From Eleginops maclovinus (Eukaryota > Chordata > Actinopteri > Perciformes > Eleginopidae): a DNA stretch of 64,000 bases. The translations under genes and the position numbers were made by a program. Positions within the stretch are counted from its first letter, which is position 1. Each line of letters starts with the position of its first letter. The DNA lies in the NCBI RefSeq assembly GCF_036324505.1, contig NC_086360.1:6146546-6210545 (forward strand), read 5' to 3'. The notes beneath the pieces were generated by a model that had not been told where the DNA came from, did no database searches, and saw only the letters and a list, made by a program, of their open reading frames with translations. This document shows positions 1 to 13,593 of this stretch, one piece after another.

Positions 1-1626
1 AAAGCAGGAACATTAATCTTGTAAAAACTAGCTGTCTTTGTACAAGGTTTGCACAAAGCTCCGAACTTTGCAGTGACATTTCCAAAGGTTCTACCCACTT
101 TCACAACCCTCGGTGCATCTGTTCCCAACCCCTTCTCAACTTCTCTGCATTTCTTATGTCAATTGCCCTCACTTTTTCACCATGGAGACTTCTTGTTACA
201 TGTAATTTGCTGGTGTTACTTTTTGCCTGCCTTTTCCTTTTAGCTCTGTCTGTCTCTACTGACCATGGTTTACAGACCCTGTTTTGAATCATTCACACAG
301 CTTACCTGCATGTAGCTATATGGCACATGCCGAAGTTAAAACAAATATTGGAAATGAGTGCAATTGCACATTATAGTGAGGTAAACAAAGAAACATCTGG
401 GTAATGAAATAAATGGATTTACAGAAAAAGGCCATAACCCTCTCAAAGAAAAACTAAATTCAACCACTACATCACTGAATGTAAACACCAAGGTAGGAAC
501 TTTACCAAGTCCCCACAAAGTACACCGGACTTTTTCATAGCGGTCAAACGGTGGTACTACAACGTGTGTGTCAGTCTGTGACGTCTTCTGCCTAAAAACA
601 CTTTTTCCCATTGACTTAAATCGGGAAAGAGACGTCTGTAAATCAACTGATATCAACTAAACAGTATGAACACTTTCATATTGTTTATTTAACTCACAGG
701 GGTCTCAAAGTAGTAAAGGGACTAAAAGTAGTAAAATTACTAAAAGCCAAATTCAGAGTTAGTTTCCCTCTCCATTAATTTGACTAAGCCGAGTCCGGCT
801 GTGATGCTGCTGATTGAGGCGGGGCTTAAGCAAAATGCAGGTTTGCATGCTCTATGGGCCAATGATAATGGGTACTTTTGCTGTTGAGAGTCAGACACTC
901 ATTTTAACCTTAAATTGAAGCTCATAATGCAAATTCAGTCCCACATGTCTAAACTGTTTAGGGGTACTCTTACCCGGGGAAACAACAACGGAAAATGCTG
1001 AATTTAATGAGTGTCTACTTATAAATGTTTCCACATGTGAATGCTGTGCAGGGTAAAGCCAGAAACCTCCACAACCCCAAAGGTTCAGGCACTAGTGCTT
1101 GATTGACAGAATAAATAAACATGTTTTTATGGTTAGCCACAAACAATTAGTGAGGTCGGCGCTGGCGTATGGGCTGTAAATAACTTTTTATCATCTGTCA
1201 GTTAGAGGAGTTCATGTAAACAGTTTAAAGACCTAGAACAGTTTTGCAGAGATACAGAAATCATTATTTGTATAAAATCTATGAATCTGTAATCTGTACA
1301 GCATCATTGGTTTAACATAGTGAACCCCGATATATTCTTATTTGATTGCCATCATTGATTGATCAAGCACAATAGTGATTTGAGCTTTGTCAACTTCCTG
1401 AAAAAGTGTTGTTGGGATGGAAGATGTAACAACTATCTATGATAGAACAAAGAGAGCCTCCCTACAGCTCAAATGTCATTGAATTAAAATGTTAAGAAAA
1501 AGACAAGGCCTGAGTCAAAGGCAAATAAACACGATTGGCCACAAACAAAATTTTCCAAAACATCAACTCAATAACCCAGTGACAGATTAAAGCCTCAGAG
1601 CAATTCCCCCGTTCTGAAAAAATATA
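1..1626. other. non-coding stretch left of the Tc1 element
   Basis: Apart from the family B copy at 605-850 I see nothing: short open frames on both strands lack splice context, family motifs or consistent composition. Confidence 0.6.
605..850 (+). repeat. dispersed repeat family B copy
   Basis: Contains gggaaagagacgtctgtaaa, aggggtctcaaagtagtaaa and tttccctctccattaatttg. The same blocks in the same order occur at 6705-6992 and 55095-55395. Non-coding. Confidence 0.6.
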
Positions 1627-3229
1627 CAGTGGGGCAAAAAAGTATTTAGTCAGCCACCAATTGTGCAAGTTCTCCCATTTAAAAAGATGAGAGAGGCCTG
1701 TAATTGTTATCATAGGTACACCTCAACTATGAGAGACAAAATGAGAAAAAAAATCCAGAAAATCACATTGTAGGATTTTTAAAGAATTTATTTTCAAATG
1801 ATTGTGGAAAATAAGTATTTGGTCAATAACAAAAGTTCATCTCAATACTTTGTTATATACCCTTTGTTGGCAATGACAGAGGTCAAACGTTTTCTGTAAG
1901 TCTTCACAAGGTTTTCACACACTGTTGCTGGTATTTTGGCCCATTCCTCCATGCAGATCTCCTCTAAAGCAGTGATGTTTTGGGGCTGTCGCTGGGCAAC
2001 ACAGACTTTCAACTCCCTCCAAAGATTTTCTATGGGGTTGAGATCTGGAGACTGGCTAGGCCACTCCAGGACCTTGAAATGCTTCTTACGAAGCCACTCC
2101 TTCGTTGCCCTGGCGGTGTGTTTGGGATCATGGTCATGCTGAAAGACCCAGCCACGCTTCATCTTCAGTGCCCTTGCTGATGGAAGGAGGTTTTCACTCA
2201 AAATCTCACGATACATGACCCCATTCATTCTTTCCTTTACACGGATCAGTCGTCCTGGTCCCTTTGCAGAAAAACAGCCCCAAAGCATGATGTTTCCACC
2301 CCCATGCTTCACAGTAGGTATGGTGTTCTTTGGATGCAACTCTGCATTCTTTCTCCTCCAAACACGACGAGTTGAGTTTTTACCAAAAAGTTCTATTTTG
2401 GTTTCATCTGACCATATGACATTCTCCCAATCCTCTTCTGGATCATCCAAATGCCCTCTAGCAAACTTCAGACGGGCCTGGACATGTACTGGCTTAAGCA
2501 GGGGGACACGTCTGGAACTGCAGGATTTAAGTCCCTGGCGGCGTAGTGTGTTACTGATGGTAGCCTCTGTTACTTTGGTCCCAGCTCTCTGCAGGTCATT
2601 CACTAGGTCCCCCCGTGTGGTTCTGGGATTTTTGCTCACCGTTCTTGTGATCATTTTGACCCCACGGGGTGAGATCTTGCGTGGAGCCCCAGATCGAGGG
2701 AGATTAGCAGTGGTCTTGTATGTCTTCCATTTTCTAATAATTGCTCCCACAGTTGATTTCTTCACACCAAGCTGCTTACCTATTGCAGATTCAGTTTTCC
2801 CAGCCTGGTGCAGGTCTACAATTTTGTCTCTGGTCTCCTTTGACAGCTCTTTGGTCTTGGCCATAGTGGAGTTTGGAGTATGACTGTTTGAGGTTGTGGA
2901 CAGGTGTCTTTTATACTGATAACGAGTTCAAAAAGGTGCCATTAATACAGGTAACGAGTGGAGGACAGAGGAACCTCTTAAAGAAGAAGTTACAGGTCTG
3001 TGAGAGCCAGAAATCTTGCTTGTTTGTAGGTGACCAAATACTTACTTTACCGAGGAATTTATAATTAATTCATTAAAAATCCTACAATGTGATTTCCTGG
3101 ATTTTTTTTTCTCATTCTGTCTCTCATAGTTGAGGTATACCTATGATAAAAATTACAGGCCTCTCTCATCTTTTTAAATGGGAGAACTTGCACAATTGGT
3201 GGCTGACTAAATACTTTTTTGCCCCACTG
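1627..3229 (-). mobile_element. complete Tc1/mariner transposon with IR/DR termini
   Basis: A 1,603-bp element flanked by TA dinucleotides (1625-1626 and 3230-3231), the Tc1 target duplication. The terminal inverted repeats are about 200 bp (1627-1826 and 3030-3229). Their outer 79 bases (CAGTGGGGCAAAAAAGTATT...) appear identical at both ends, and scattered differences lie further in. Each end has an outer GTATTTAGTCA and an inner GTATTTGGTCA direct repeat, the IR/DR layout known from Sleeping Beauty-type elements. It encloses one intact transposase gene. Confidence 0.95.
1842..2864 (-). CDS. Tc1-like transposase, intact
   Basis: A 340-residue cut-and-paste transposase, the family's usual full length. 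An N-terminal paired-like DNA-binding region (residues 1-115) contains two helix-turn-helix units and a SGAPRKIS linker in the place of the GRPR motif. The DDE catalytic domain follows: D153 in [10 protein letters not shown]244 in QHDHDPKHT and E279 in LNPIENLW, giving DD34E spacing. A glycine-rich [12 protein letters not shown] box lies at 188-199. No stop or frameshift interrupts it, and it starts at an ATG and ends at a TAA. The enzyme could in principle be active, or the copy may simply be young. Confidence 0.95.
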   Translation of the reverse strand: MAKTKELSKETRDKIVDLHQAGKTESAIGKQLGVKKSTVGAIIRKWKTYKTTANLPRSGAPRKISPRGVKMITRTVSKNPRTTRGDLVNDLQRAGTKVTEATISNTLRRQGLKSCSSRRVPLLKPVHVQARLKFARGHLDDPEEDWENVIWSDETKIELFGKNSTRRVWRRKNAELHPKNTIPTVKHGGGNIMLWGCFSAKGPGRLIRVKERMNGVMYREILSENLLPSARALKMKRGWVFQHDHDPKHTARATKEWLRKKHFKVLEWPSQSPDLNPIENLWRELKVCVAQRQPQNITALEEICMEEWAKIPATVCENLVKTYRKRLTSVIANKGYITKY

Positions 3230-4379
3230 TATATATAATAAACTTTGCCACTGAGTAATAATTCCAATCTCACATTTACAGCTTTTTGACTTTATTTTAA
3301 ACACTGATGGATGCATTTAGAACAATGATTCTGATTATTTCTTCTAAATGAACAAATATGATTATTCATATTACATGAATCACTAATCCAGTGTCATCTC
3401 ACAACCCACAGAAGGGGTCAGGTTGTGAAGTAATGCAATGAAGCATTGATGCTGATTAATTAATTATTACTTATATTTCTGGAAGCTGCAGCCTGGAGCT
3501 GCTGGAGACGCCCAGGAGCTCACCACGCTCACACCCTCACACACAACATGAGTGGGGATCATGACTACTGTACCCACACAGTGAGCTGTTCTGGAGAGGA
3601 CGGCCAGGGCTGGAGATGAAAAAGCTTTTATTATTTTTTTGCTGAAATATTGCCCATGCCCAGCCTTATTGGGAGGTATATGGAACTAGAGGGAGAAATA
3701 CTTCATAGTATGCAAAAAAGTACCCACTCAGCACTATGATAGCGGTAGGGGGAGAAAAGTGCACAATGACGCCTGATTTAGTTTCACCAGCTCTGGTTAA
3801 AAATAGAATTTCTGTCATGATTGTGCAATGTGAGAAAAGAGAGCGAAATGTGTCAAACCGATCTTACATTAACGATAAGAGGTTCATCACAGGGTCCTCT
3901 AAGATCCCAAGAGACTAATAGGCATAATAGAGGATTGAAAAAAACCCAGATTTATTACATATGATAGTGCATCTCCATCCTCTAGAGATTCCTCAAATGT
4001 CTTCATCTTTTAACACTTACATTTATACATCTGTAATTCCAGTAATATCTCTGCCATGCACTTGTTCTTGATTAAAAAAATGTATCCTACCTGAAGTGGA
4101 GGTTTTGGAAAAATCTGTCAAGTTTCACAGCGCAATCCAAGCAGCCGGCAACAGAGCGTCTACAATTCCCAAAAGAACATTTACAGATTGATTGGACCGC
4201 TGTACATCATTTTGTTAAAGACAGAAAGCTTTGAAGTTCAGGAAAACTAATTAACCCCCCTCGTAGTGTGATCCGCTCAGCTCCACGATAAATCAGAAGA
4301 TGTTAGTGGATCAGATATTTGACCAGGTTCTCCTTTGCTCTTATCATGATGGGCGCGTCAATCAAAGCCCTCTCTGTCA

Positions 4380-4740
4380 CTTTCCCTGTATTTCCTGTAC
4401 TCTCACTGTGTCGCTTCCCAACGCTCTATTCCTCTTCCCCTCTCATTGTGTGTACACGCCGCTCAGTCTCCTCCTCTCCCTCTCATTCCAGCTCTCTTTT
4501 TTCTTGTCTCCTATTTCACATCCTCACATCTCCTGATTGATCTCTATTCCTTCCTGGCTTTTCCCTTCTGCCCTCCCATTCCCATTAGCTCGCTGATCGC
4601 AGCTTGTTGCACAGCCGACAGACGCACCATGTTCTGTGCGCTCACTCTTTTTTCTCGCTACCTCTCTTTCTCTATCTCTCTTTCTCACCAACCCCTGCCT
4701 CGCTATTTTTCACACACTCCTACTTTCACACACTCTGGCG
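4380..4740. other. pyrimidine-rich tract on the plus strand
   Basis: About 360 bases dominated by C and T (tctcctcctctccctctcat, tctctttctctatctctctt). Overlapping plus-strand open frames here are low-complexity and show no family resemblance; I treat them as chance. Confidence 0.7.
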
Positions 4741-5125
4741 CTCCAGCAGCCAAACATATGCTACTCAGTTACAGTACAGCACGCACATGCCCTCAATATG
4801 GAAGGTGTTTTAGAAAGACATTTTTTGCAGTTTTTATAACTGTTATTTATTTTATATAATAAAAGTTTCACATGTTTCAGATCAATGCTATACGATGGTG
4901 CATATAGCAAAATCTGTGTTTTTCAATTCATCATGTTATCATATTCATCAAAGGTCAGAAATTATTGAAAAATGGCCATTGTAATTTTCAAAAAGTGAAA
5001 TTGTTTGTTTTATCTTTATATTTAAATAACAATAATATTGAAATTACTTTAAAAATAATCAACACATCCTCACTTTTGGTCTTTAAAATGACAACTTTCT
5101 GAATGGTCAACTGGGGGGATTATTA

Positions 5126-5665
5126 AAAGGGCACATAATGCACATTTTCAGGTTTATATTTGTGTTTTGTGCCTCTTTTGTGAAGTGTTTACATGCGTTA
5201 CTGTAATTTTTTTCTCATACTGCCTGTTCTACAGCACCTATTTTCACCCTCTGTCTGAAAGCAGAGCCCAGTCTGCTCAGAATGGTTAGCTTGCAGGCTA
5301 TCTTGTGATTGTTCAACTGCTTAGAGTGTGTCGGAAATGTCCTTCCCTTTGCTCTATCACACACAACGTGTTGGAGCGCTAGCCAATATAAGCTGAGTGT
5401 TACATAGTGATGACACTATGTCACGGAAGTAAACAAAGGAGTCCAATGGAGCCGTTTAGGATGGTGTGCAAAGACACCAAAACACACTTCAGGAAAGGGA
5501 AAACCCCAAAAAGCATATTTTGGCCTCCCTAAGCTCATCGTTTCAGCACTACTATAGAGTTTTATATTGTGTGCATTATTGTGTTGAACATTAAAGCATG
5601 GAGACATGTCATAGTAGAGGCACAAACTACAATTACGAACCTAAAAATGAGCAAAGTTTACCCAA
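5126..5665 (+). repeat. dispersed repeat family A, longest copy
   Basis: Starts aaagggcacataatgcacat, passes through ttgtgcctctttt, cacctattttcaccctctgt, ttggagcgctagccaata and gaagtaaacaaaggagtcc, and ends near acctaaaaatgagcaaag. Related blocks occur at 9200, 44065, 47665, 49330, 53180 and 57640. It is probably an old non-autonomous transposon; no protein is encoded. Confidence 0.7.
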
Positions 5666-6704
5666 CAATGCTAACCAATGTTTTAACCAATCAAAAACTA
5701 TGATTCTACTTTCTATGCCGCCTTGTTTTGGTTAAGATGCAGACACAAACCGTTTTGAAACAACAGAATGTGGATGTGACTTATGGCTCATTAAAAAGCT
5801 ATTAGTGCAAAAGAGCATCAAAGCTAGGGCCGCTGGCTACACAGCCTTTGGCCCATGACAAGGCAGTCAGCCTTGACAACAGAGCTCATTGTGCTAATAA
5901 CCATTATGATATTGCTGTTATGAGACAAGGAAAAGCATGATTGAAAACTATATCAAGCATAAAGCAGACTTGAATGCTGCCAAATGCATAACTGATTCAT
6001 GTTACAATTTTATGTTACATTTGATGTAAGTTCTTGAGTTATTTATAGAAGAGTCGGGATAGAAGTGAATAAAATACAAAATACACCCCTGCAATTAGCA
6101 CCTCTTCATATGAGACAAGGAAGAAATCTCACCTGAGCAGGGTGAAAAAGATTAATGAGGAAGATGCCATAAGAGTACATCCTTTTTTTAAGTAGTAATT
6201 AATTGATTAGTCCAGTGTAACTTTACAAAAATTACTTTATACTGTACATTCTGTGAGTATCACAAAAGTTTCCCATAATGCTGTTTGCAATGATCATTGC
6301 TTTTATAGAATCAAATTTTTGCTCTGGGCAACTAGAAAGAACGTTAAATCAGACAATATGGTCAGGTCATTTCAACAGTGCCATTGGATCCATTTGATGA
6401 TATCACCACCCGTCTCCGAACATCCCGATCCGCCCCCATCATGCATTCATTTCTTTACCGGTTCACCTCTTTTTCACTGTCAGCCATTCTACCCCTTGGC
6501 CTTCCTGCCAGTCTTTTTCTATTAACCATGCATGATGGTATTTGCTAGTGACTCGTCAGTGGTTAAACAAACAGTGGTTAAACCAGTGTCTTTATCTCTA
6601 GTGTTTTTGTATCTCCTAAGACGTTGGTACATTCTCCATGTCATCCTGAGGATATTACTGTAGCAACCAAGCCCCCAAGAAGCGTGCTGGGCGTAGAAGC
6701 AATT

Positions 6705-6992
6705 TTGGGACTAGACATTTGGGAAAAGACGTCTGTAAATCAGTGTAAAAATATGCTCAACAAAACATTTTACCCCTTCCCTTAATCATTAGGGTCTAAA
6801 AGTTGTAAAATGCACTAAAGGCTGAATCCAGAATTATTTTCCCTCTCCATTCATCTGACTCAGCAGAGAGTGTGCATGCTCTGTAAGCAAAAGGCCCCAG
6901 ATGATCCAGGTACAGTCGATCCATTCTAGGTTTTCATAGAAATGAATGGTGCCCCGCCCCCGATGTTAAATCCATCTCTTTATACATCCATG
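6705..6992 (+). repeat. dispersed repeat family B copy
   Basis: Contains gaaaagacgtctgtaaatca, taatcattagggtctaaaag, tttccctctccattcatctg and ends in tctttatacatccatgg, a tail found in many teleost repeats. Confidence 0.65.
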
Positions 6993-9199
6993 GTAGAAAA
7001 AAATGTACGAATAATGTAAACATTAAGCGGACAATCAGTATTATCATCATCCTTTCTGACAAACTCAGTATTTTGTATGTTTTTATCCTCTTATTTTGCC
7101 TCTCCAAGAGACACCCTAAAGAACAGAAATCTTAACTACAGCCTCAGAATGAGAAGCTTTAAGATCCCTCTGAGTAAAGTCATCTTACACACAAAACTGG
7201 TTGTTACTGGGAGGGAAACCCTTTCATCCACCAGCTGCATCCATCAGTGAACTGCAAAATGTAACACCCATTTAGGTATATTGAATAGACAAATAGCATT
7301 TATGAATAGGAAAGAAGCGGATGGTTATCTGCTACAGCGGATGGCATCGCGGACAAATCCTATATTCTGGAATTATTTTCATCCCCTGGAGCATTTAAAG
7401 TGTAGCAGATAACAGAATTGTCGTTTTAAGTATTACTTCTGACACTTGAGACTCTTTCAAACGTTGAAATCCGATAAACACAATCCTTTGAGTGATAGAG
7501 TTCATTCTCTGTCATTCTCTGCTGGTTGTGTTTTTTAAGACTTTGGATGAGTCGTCTGAGATAAGAAACTGGATAACGCACTGAATAATATATGGCAAAG
7601 TGTTGGTGAGAGCATGAGAGGATGTGTGTGTGTTTAAAGACAGATTCAGACACTGTGGGAAACACAGGGCTGACAGTCAGCTCATGGGAAGACAGCGCAC
7701 AAACAACAGATTTAACGACGGCATCCTGGAGGGCATAAATGAGGACTCTGGAATACCTGTTACACACACACACTCACAAACTCCCACAAGCCTGATTTCC
7801 ATGGTGACTTTCAGCCAATGTCACGTAGTGATGTACGGTGTCGGCTCCCTCTAGCAGTGGTGTTAGTATTTTAAACATGACATGAGTCATCATCACTGTA
7901 TAAAACTAAAAAATTGTGTTAAGACCAAATTACTTTGGAGATATTTTATCTTTTCATTTATTAACGGTTGAGTTATTTCTTGACCCTTAAAAAAGAATGT
8001 AAAATACAATTGGAATTCCTTTCAATTAACTCATCTGAAGAGATTAAACAGTCTAAATCTGTTAATAAGCACCCACTAGGTTGTGTTCAAGTCATAACAA
8101 GCTTCTGCTGTTCCTTAAAGGGCCCCTATCACCAGTCCATCTCCATATACTCCCATGTTAAAACTTTACAGCAGAGATACATGTTGACAGCCTGGTGCAT
8201 TTATATAATTTAAATAACAACAAAGGGGTTACATAAGGAAACACAAATTCACTTTTGAGACAGAGGGACCTTCTTGGTCACTGAGCAGCTTAGTGGATTG
8301 GGTTAAGGGTCTTGCTCAAAGGGCAAGCATGCAAATAATGTTTTATTAGCTAAAAGTAGAGGAACTAAAACCTGAGAGGGAAAACTGCAGGGTCTTGATT
8401 AAGACATCATTTGAGCTCAACACCAAACAACAACATCTCCTCCGAAAATGATAGTTGATGTTTTGAAATTAAATTCTTCAAATCTGAGTGACTGAGATAA
8501 CGATTTCTTCACCGATGACTGCTCAGACGATCAGAATGTAGTGGAGCTGCAAGACTCGCTGCGTGTGTTGTGTTTACAAATAACTTGAATAACAGTCCCA
8601 GAATATTCATTAACTGATAATAAATCATCTGTAATATGCCACAAACCACATCTGCAACCCAACCCAAGCAGCAGGTAGTTTTTTTTATCTCCAAGGCCTT
8701 TAGTTCCTCTCGTGAATATAACAGATCCCATTGTAGGATTACTGGAAATGTCCTAGCTAAAATGAAAATTATATCAGATTTTTTTCCTCTTTTGCAACTT
8801 TATCGGACCCCTCCACAGGCGGCAAGAGGTGGTCCACTCCCTCCATATCCAATTATCTCTACATATCTGTCAGCAATGAGTTATCACTCTGCTCCACCTT
8901 GTTGCATAATTTTTTGTGCAGCTTTCTCTGTTCCCTTGATCTTACATATCTCTTTGTTCTTCTCTCACTATTGCATGTGATGCATAAACAAAGTCTGTTA
9001 TGTAATGTAAAGCTGACTGAAACTCTTTGAACATGTCTGCTGTAAAGGCAAGCCGGGATGATTTAATTGTGTAAACAGGGACAAGCAGACGAAGAGATGT
9101 GTGTTTCTGTGAATGTACGGCCAACTGTGCCTTTTATGTTGGTCAGTGACAGTGTGTACTTTCTCGGGAAAGCCTTAATATTCTACAAGAACTCCAAAA

Positions 9200-9640
9200 A
9201 CGCACAGGTAGGAACATGTTATGCTCATTTTCAGGTTTATATTTGTATTTTGTGTATTTACATGCTTTAGTGTTCAAAATGTCTCTAATTTTTCCTCACA
9301 CTGCTTGTGCTGCATCATCTCTTTTCACCCTCAGTCTGAAACCAGAACTCAGTCTGCTCTGATTGGTCTGCTGGTGGGCTTTGTTGTGATTGGTCAACCG
9401 CTCAGAGATGTCCCAGCCCTTAGCATATCACGTACAAAATGTTGGAGCGCTAGTCAATAGAAGTGTGAGTGTTAGATAGTGATGTCACTATATAACAGAA
9501 GTAAACAAAGGAGTCCAATGGAGGCATTTGCGGGAGGGTGGGGTGGGAATTTGGGGATTTTAGCTTTTACAGACCATTTACCTGCACACAAACCTATATA
9601 ACACATCACAAAGAAGGGAACCACCTAAATGCAAAATAGG
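9200..9640 (+). repeat. dispersed repeat family A copy
   Basis: Shares atgctcattttcaggtttat, ttttcaccctcagtctgaaac, gattggtcaaccgctcagag and gaagtaaacaaaggagtcc with the copy at 5126. Its tail (tttacagaccatttacctgcac) matches the blocks at 49330 and 57640. Confidence 0.65.
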
Positions 9641-10134
9641 GCCACTTGTAAATCATTCATTTAAAACCAAATGAAATATGTTGTTAGAATGGTATGAAGT
9701 ACATTTATCTTTTAGTTTTTGTTTTATTGTTGCATTTTCAAATCTTTTTAACTGCTATATTCTATGTGTTACTTGTTAGTTTACTTTAAATGAAATTGGC
9801 TGTATAAAATGATTGCATTACCTTGCCTAAAGTGCTTGTTTGCAAGAATTGCCATAATTGGCACAACCATAAAATTAGTTCAGTTTCAGTTGTATTTACT
9901 ATTTTTTGCTAAGTTAATAAGCAATAATTCATATTTGTTTCAATATGAAAAATAATTGGATATCAAGTGGAATATGAAACAAACCTGAATATAGCATAAT
10001 ATGTCATTTATTATCTACAGTGTTTGTGATCCAATCATTTTAACTGTTTTGATCAATTTATCAAAATTGTAAAGTAATGCTAACATAACGAGCAATGCTG
10101 TGTGAGGCTGTTCTACCTATATCTTGCCAGAATA

Positions 10135-10365
10135 CAGCTCTGGAAAAAATTAAGAGACCACTGAACTATTATCAGTTTCTCAGGTTTTACAATTTATAGG
10201 TTTGTCTTGAGTTAAATGATATTATTTTTATCTTCTTTTATTCTATAAACTACTTCCAAAATGTCTCTGTGTTGGAATTCAACGGACACTGGAATCACTG
10301 CCATACATGTAGAGATCGAGATTTAAGAAACATTTGGACTGGTCTCTTAATTTTTTACCGGGCTG
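10135..10365. mobile_element. Tc1/mariner-type MITE
   Basis: A 231-bp element bounded by TA on both sides. Its termini are inverted: left CAGCTCTGGAAAAAATTAAG, right (reversed) CAGCCCGGTAAAAAATTAAG, followed by AGACC on both. It has no coding capacity. The ends resemble a widespread teleost mariner-derived MITE. Confidence 0.85.
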
Positions 10366-13300
10366 TATGTGCATGTGTTGTACTTATTGCGAGGTGAAAC
10401 TTCAATTTCACAGGTGCTGAGTCTACCTTTGAATCTGCATCTGTACTGTGGCCATAGCAACCCTTGGAGGAGTTGTGGACTCTTGTGAATCACAGCATCT
10501 CCTCCTGCTCTTCATGTTCTCCCTCTGCTCTCTTTTTTACTTGCCTTCTCATCTTCCTCCCCGACCCTCTACCCCTCTGATGCTGGTTTTGATGTCTGCC
10601 TGGTCAACGCAGCCATCTTATCTCATGCAGCTTCTTTGGTTGCATATTTTTGTGTGTGTGTGTATGCACTATGTGTGAAAGAGATGGATGAAGCGAGGCA
10701 GCCTCAAAACATTTTGGTGACACATTTTCTGGTGGATTTAAGCTGCAAATATTACAATTTAAACTGCAGTGATGAGTAATTGTCAATTCATTATTGTATC
10801 CAAGATGCAAGACTTTACAGGGCAAACGTTTGTTCACGTTTGATGGGGCAGAAGTGTAATTAATTAGGTTGGCCGTTGTTTGTGCAGGGAATTCGTTTTT
10901 AATTTAGGAATAAATTAATCTAGAATTGAATGTGAAACACAATATTCCGACACCTATGAATGTTACCTGTTCTATTATGCAGTCGTTTTTCAGATAACAA
11001 AATGATATCTTAAAATTGATTAGTTATTCTCTTAAATGTCATGCCATTTACTGTGATGCAAATTATTACAAGAGTTAGATGGAAAAAAAAACTACTTTGG
11101 ACTGGGTGAGATTATATTTAATTGAAGTGGTGGAGAGTGACACTCATGAGTAGTTTATCCCCCTGCTGACACATATCGGTGGGTAAAATATGTCTATGTC
11201 TCAAATGATCATTCTCAAATGATAAAGACTAACAATTGTTTCACAGGCTGGACAAAGATCCCAATTTGTAGAGGAACTCATTCTCCGTTGACTTGAGTTC
11301 AAGCTCTAGAACCATCCATTAAGCTGAGTTACAAATTAGGACAAATTTCGAACAATTTCAACATGGAGAATCATCCAGTACAAAATGATTTCACACGGGA
11401 ACGTGGCAATTGGCTGTGATGTAGACTTTTGTGCAATAACATTCTGCAAGATATAGTTTTCAACAATTGATGTTTTTTACTGGTTAACGTCCATACTTTT
11501 TTGTGTTGACTGATATTCCTCCTAATTGCTGTTTTATTTTGGATGTGTACTTATGTGAACCTCCATTGAACTCCATGTCTACTTCCGTAAAAGACATATC
11601 TATGCAGGAATGCATTTGACCACGCAGTATGAAAAAAAAAAAAACCTTTTTGAACATTAAAGCACGCAAACATGACACAATTAGTACATTTGTCTTATTC
11701 AAAGTCCTTTTTCTATTCTTGGCTGATATTAACACACACATACACATTCACAGGGCTGCAGACACTCACTGTTACAAACTGAGGGTTTCTATCAAGGGGA
11801 CTTAATAGACAGATAAATGTTTTGAAGTGCTCTTAAAGGTTGAAGGACAACACTGCAATCAAAGACAGGATTTAACACACTGACATGAAGGATATATTGC
11901 GTCTCAGACAGCCTTGTCAGTCTGCACACACTGCAGTATCTCATGCAGCGGTTGAACGTGTTGAAATTATTTTGTATCTCAACTTGGAGATGTTTTTTTT
12001 GGAATAGATTGACTTATATTCCTCTCACTCATATGCTCACCCTGCAAAACATTTTAAAATATATATAAATTGTCAGAAATACAAAATAAATGGTGTTTTC
12101 TTCTACAGAAGTTGGGTCTTCAGCCACATAATGGCAACGTTTTAGTGTTTGGAACTATTTAACCATACAATTTAACCACAAAATTAAACCTTAAAAACCA
12201 GAAAAGATAATAAAGAATGGTTTCTCCTTCTTGAGTTAGTACGATCCAGAGCTTAAAGTAGTAAGGTGATTTACTGCAGGGGAAATTGGATTACTTCAAG
12301 GATAAATTGTTGAAGTTTCTTGATGTATAGAAGCTGAGCTAGATGCAGTAAACAGTAGTTGCCCTCAGTTAGTAAGAAACCCGTTATTACAGCTGTCCAT
12401 ATATTTATGACAGCAGTGAGTTATTGAATTGCACTCTGAAACTTTAGGGCTGCTAAATCCTACATTGTGTGGCCTTTAACCAAAAACTTAGATATGACAC
12501 AGTAGCAACATGGATAAAAATATGACAATGAAGAGTCCTGCTCTGTCACTCTTTACATCTAAAAATGTAAAGTGATAATAATCGGTTTTGGATTTCGATG
12601 CCTCCCTTCATCTTTCCTCAAACACTTCCCCTTCTTTCGCTGCTTCCTCTTCTGTGGTCATATTCATGTTAATGGCTCTGTCTTCAGCGAGTTTTTCTTG
12701 CCGTGAGAAAAAGACGAGACACTGCCCTTCTTTTTGGGGTCATGCTTTAATCGTTCTAGTTTTGTCCAAAACTGCTGCCTTTTTTTCACACAAATGTGTT
12801 TTTTTCAACGGGAAATGAAACTGCAGGGTAAATCAAACGGACAACTTTGCTATATTTACCCATTCTTGTAGACATTCCACTTTCTGGAGTTTCATTTTCA
12901 TGCCTATGCAACATGAACTAATGTATTGCAGCGAAAGGCTAAAGCCAAACATGTATCAGAATGTTGGATCAGAAAAAAAAGTCAAGGGATTTTGTTATTA
13001 ACTTATTTTTCTTTGTTATTTGTTTAGCAGTGGCAATTATTCCTGGAGGCAAAGGGTGTTTTTCAGACCATCGTTATAAATTCAATAAAAAACCCTTTGT
13101 TAAGTGTTGGTAATTCCACTGCGCTGTGTTGCTGCCATCTTTTCCCGATTGCCATTGAGTAGAACAGCGCCCATCTTAATGGTACAGTTAATGTGTTGTG
13201 AAACATTGAATAGCACTCACTGTAGACTTATGCCACAGTCGAGAAAAGGCCAGAACAAATTGACTTCCCCTGGTGAAAATATTTTGAGGAATTGACCAAT

Positions 13301-13593
13301 CAGATGAGGTCACACTCATGCGCCTGCCACCCTGTGATTAGTCAGTCATGCCAAGGGATCCCTTCCAGCTTCCGAACACCTAGATTTAGCTTCATATCTC
13401 AGCCTGAAGCACTTGTTTTAACGCAGTTGTTTACACACAGAAAATGTGGGGCCAGGTTATCCGAGTATATGAGATTAAGTTTATAACAGAGAAGAGGGCT
13501 GCTGTGGTCAGCGTCAATATGAGGTGTGTGCAAGTCCTCCTTCTGTATGAAACAAATGTATATAAAATTGGGGATCTAATAGCTCATGTTGTT

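Noticed and set aside
2215..2883. 222-codon plus-strand frame inside the Tc1 element
   Set aside because: Exact antisense of the transposase; common in this family and not known as a gene.
4300..4859. Overlapping plus-strand frames of up to 137 codons
   Set aside because: Low-complexity S/L/F/P-rich translation of a pyrimidine tract with three overlapping frames; no conserved motif.
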